A DNA stretch of 22,000 bases, taken from a virus. This document shows, piece by piece, positions 21,064 to 22,000 of the stretch. The stretch covers positions 1 through 22,000 of IMG/VR virus record IMGVR_UViG_3300031566_006737; one strand, given 5' to 3'. Position 1 is the stretch's first letter. Each line of letters opens with the position of its first letter. The notes under the pieces are model-generated. The model worked only from the letters and a program-made list of their open reading frames with translations. It ran no database searches and was not told where the DNA came from. A program made the position numbers and the translations under genes.

Positions 21064-22000
21064 ATGAAAAAACTGATTATACTTTGTCTGATCCTGGCCG
21101 GCACCGGCGCCTTTGCGAGTGTGCGCTCTGATTATGAAACAGCCTTACAGGCATACATGCTCAATGAATCACCGGCGAACCTGACGGTTTTGCAAAGTGC
21201 GACATCGGCTTATATTTCCCTGGGGACCGCCAGGCTGATCAATCCGGCGGTATCTGCCATGGATCGTCTTATCGCCTTTAACGGCGTGCTGGATGTGATA
21301 GATGAGCCCTGGGTCAGCACGGCGGATCTTCCGGCGCTGGAAGGCCAGTTCTATACGAATGTCGTGCTGATGGCCATAGATTACCCGGAACCGGAGCTGC
21401 CGGGTGCGGATGCCAATATCAATGCGGCCGCGATTTATGCGCATATCCACTTGAATGCTGCTTCTTATCCAGAGGCACACACCTATTTTGTGACGGATCG
21501 AAACACGCGGCTTATTCAAATGGTTGTTAATGACAGTCTTCCCGCTAAGGAGCGGCTGATAGCGTTCCATGCGTGCGTCGTCTATCAGGATGATGGCGCC
21601 TTTACCCCGCTACAGTTATTCCGGGCAGCTGCTAACTTCACCATGGAAGATCACCCGTTTTATGATCGAGGAAACCGAATTGCTAATATGCCTGATGGCA
21701 CCACACAAATATTTACGTGGCTTAAGCAAAATCAGGACTTGGATCCGGTAAAATATGAAGCCTGTAAAGCATACCATCTGGCGCGATTAGAAAACGACCG
21801 TTCACTGGATTACCTGGTGTACTTCAGCGAAATGGAATTTATCGCCGGCAGCCCGGCCTGGATTTATCAGAACCAGGTTGCGGCGGCTTTGGGTGCCAAT
21901 GACCTGCCGGCCGCCAAGGCCGCCTTTGGCGCATTCTACGCCGCGGAACCGAAGGACCACCGGCAAATCGCAAGACTCATCAGACAAGCCTTTTCACAGG
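21064..22000 (+). CDS. secreted helical-repeat protein, 3' end outside the window
   Basis: The reading frame is open from ATG 21064 to the window edge (312 codons seen, no stop). AATCGGAAGGAAATTAAACT lies upstream and the previous stop is 3 bases before the start. Residues 1-18 form a signal peptide (MKKLIILCLILAGTGAFA) with a type I cleavage site after AFA. The mature part is alpha-helical with paired helices and alanine-rich turns (YETALQAYMLNESPAN, AALGANDLPAAKAAFGAFY), similar in feel to TPR proteins. Function unknown. It is the third virion-module gene in a row of otherwise structural genes to have a signal peptide. Confidence 0.65.
   Translation, partial: MKKLIILCLILAGTGAFASVRSDYETALQAYMLNESPANLTVLQSATSAYISLGTARLINPAVSAMDRLIAFNGVLDVIDEPWVSTADLPALEGQFYTNVVLMAIDYPEPELPGADANINAAAIYAHIHLNAASYPEAHTYFVTDRNTRLIQMVVNDSLPAKERLIAFHACVVYQDDGAFTPLQLFRAAANFTMEDHPFYDRGNRIANMPDGTTQIFTWLKQNQDLDPVKYEACKAYHLARLENDRSLDYLVYFSEMEFIAGSPAWIYQNQVAAALGANDLPAAKAAFGAFYAAEPKDHRQIARLIRQAFSQ

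Overview
The window reads as about 22 kb of a tailed bacteriophage (Caudoviricetes) genome or prophage. Every convincing gene lies on the + strand, genes are short and overlap by 1-11 bases, Shine-Dalgarno sequences are strong, and the order is replication, packaging, accessory genes, head, portal, virion surface. The host cannot be named from the sequence. Sec and lipoprotein signal peptides on virion-module genes suggest an uncultured, probably diderm, bacterium. No integrase, tRNA, CRISPR array or lysis gene was recognised.

Layout. 1-803: very GC-rich tandem repeats and non-coding sequence. 804-3969: early/replication genes, namely a small zinc-ribbon protein, an HTH protein, a winged-helix replication initiator with short direct repeats inside its gene, and a DnaB-type helicase. 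3970-4248: two adjacent repeat arrays, 8 x 9 bp and 11 x 11 bp, forming a candidate origin. 4249-4827: three small unknown genes. 4817-8506: packaging. The large terminase appears divided between an ATPase gene (4817-5797) and a nuclease gene (7361-8506), with three unrelated genes between them.

8490-12005: an accessory array of small genes, most joined by the same boundary sequence, core CCCAAGGAGGAAGG. It acts as the ribosome binding site of the next gene and often encodes the last residues (PKEEG-stop) of the previous one. The array includes an AT-rich SAM-dependent methyltransferase and a full-length cytosine-C5 DNA methyltransferase. The latter contains a 317-codon +1-frame ORF that also looks like a protein.

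12016-12915: an HTH protein, a membrane protein and an HNH nuclease. 13079-19108: a scaffold-like acidic coiled-coil protein, the major capsid protein, a secreted beta-rich protein, a strong rho-independent terminator, a small protein, a connector-like protein and the portal. The portal lies downstream of the capsid gene, the reverse of the usual order. 19120-22000: a lipoprotein-signal-bearing protein with a duplicated domain of about 150 residues, then a helical secreted protein running off the window.

The points most worth following are the dual-coding methyltransferase locus, the boundary-repeat cassette array, the divided terminase, the signal peptides in the virion module, and the two repeat systems that could be replication origins.
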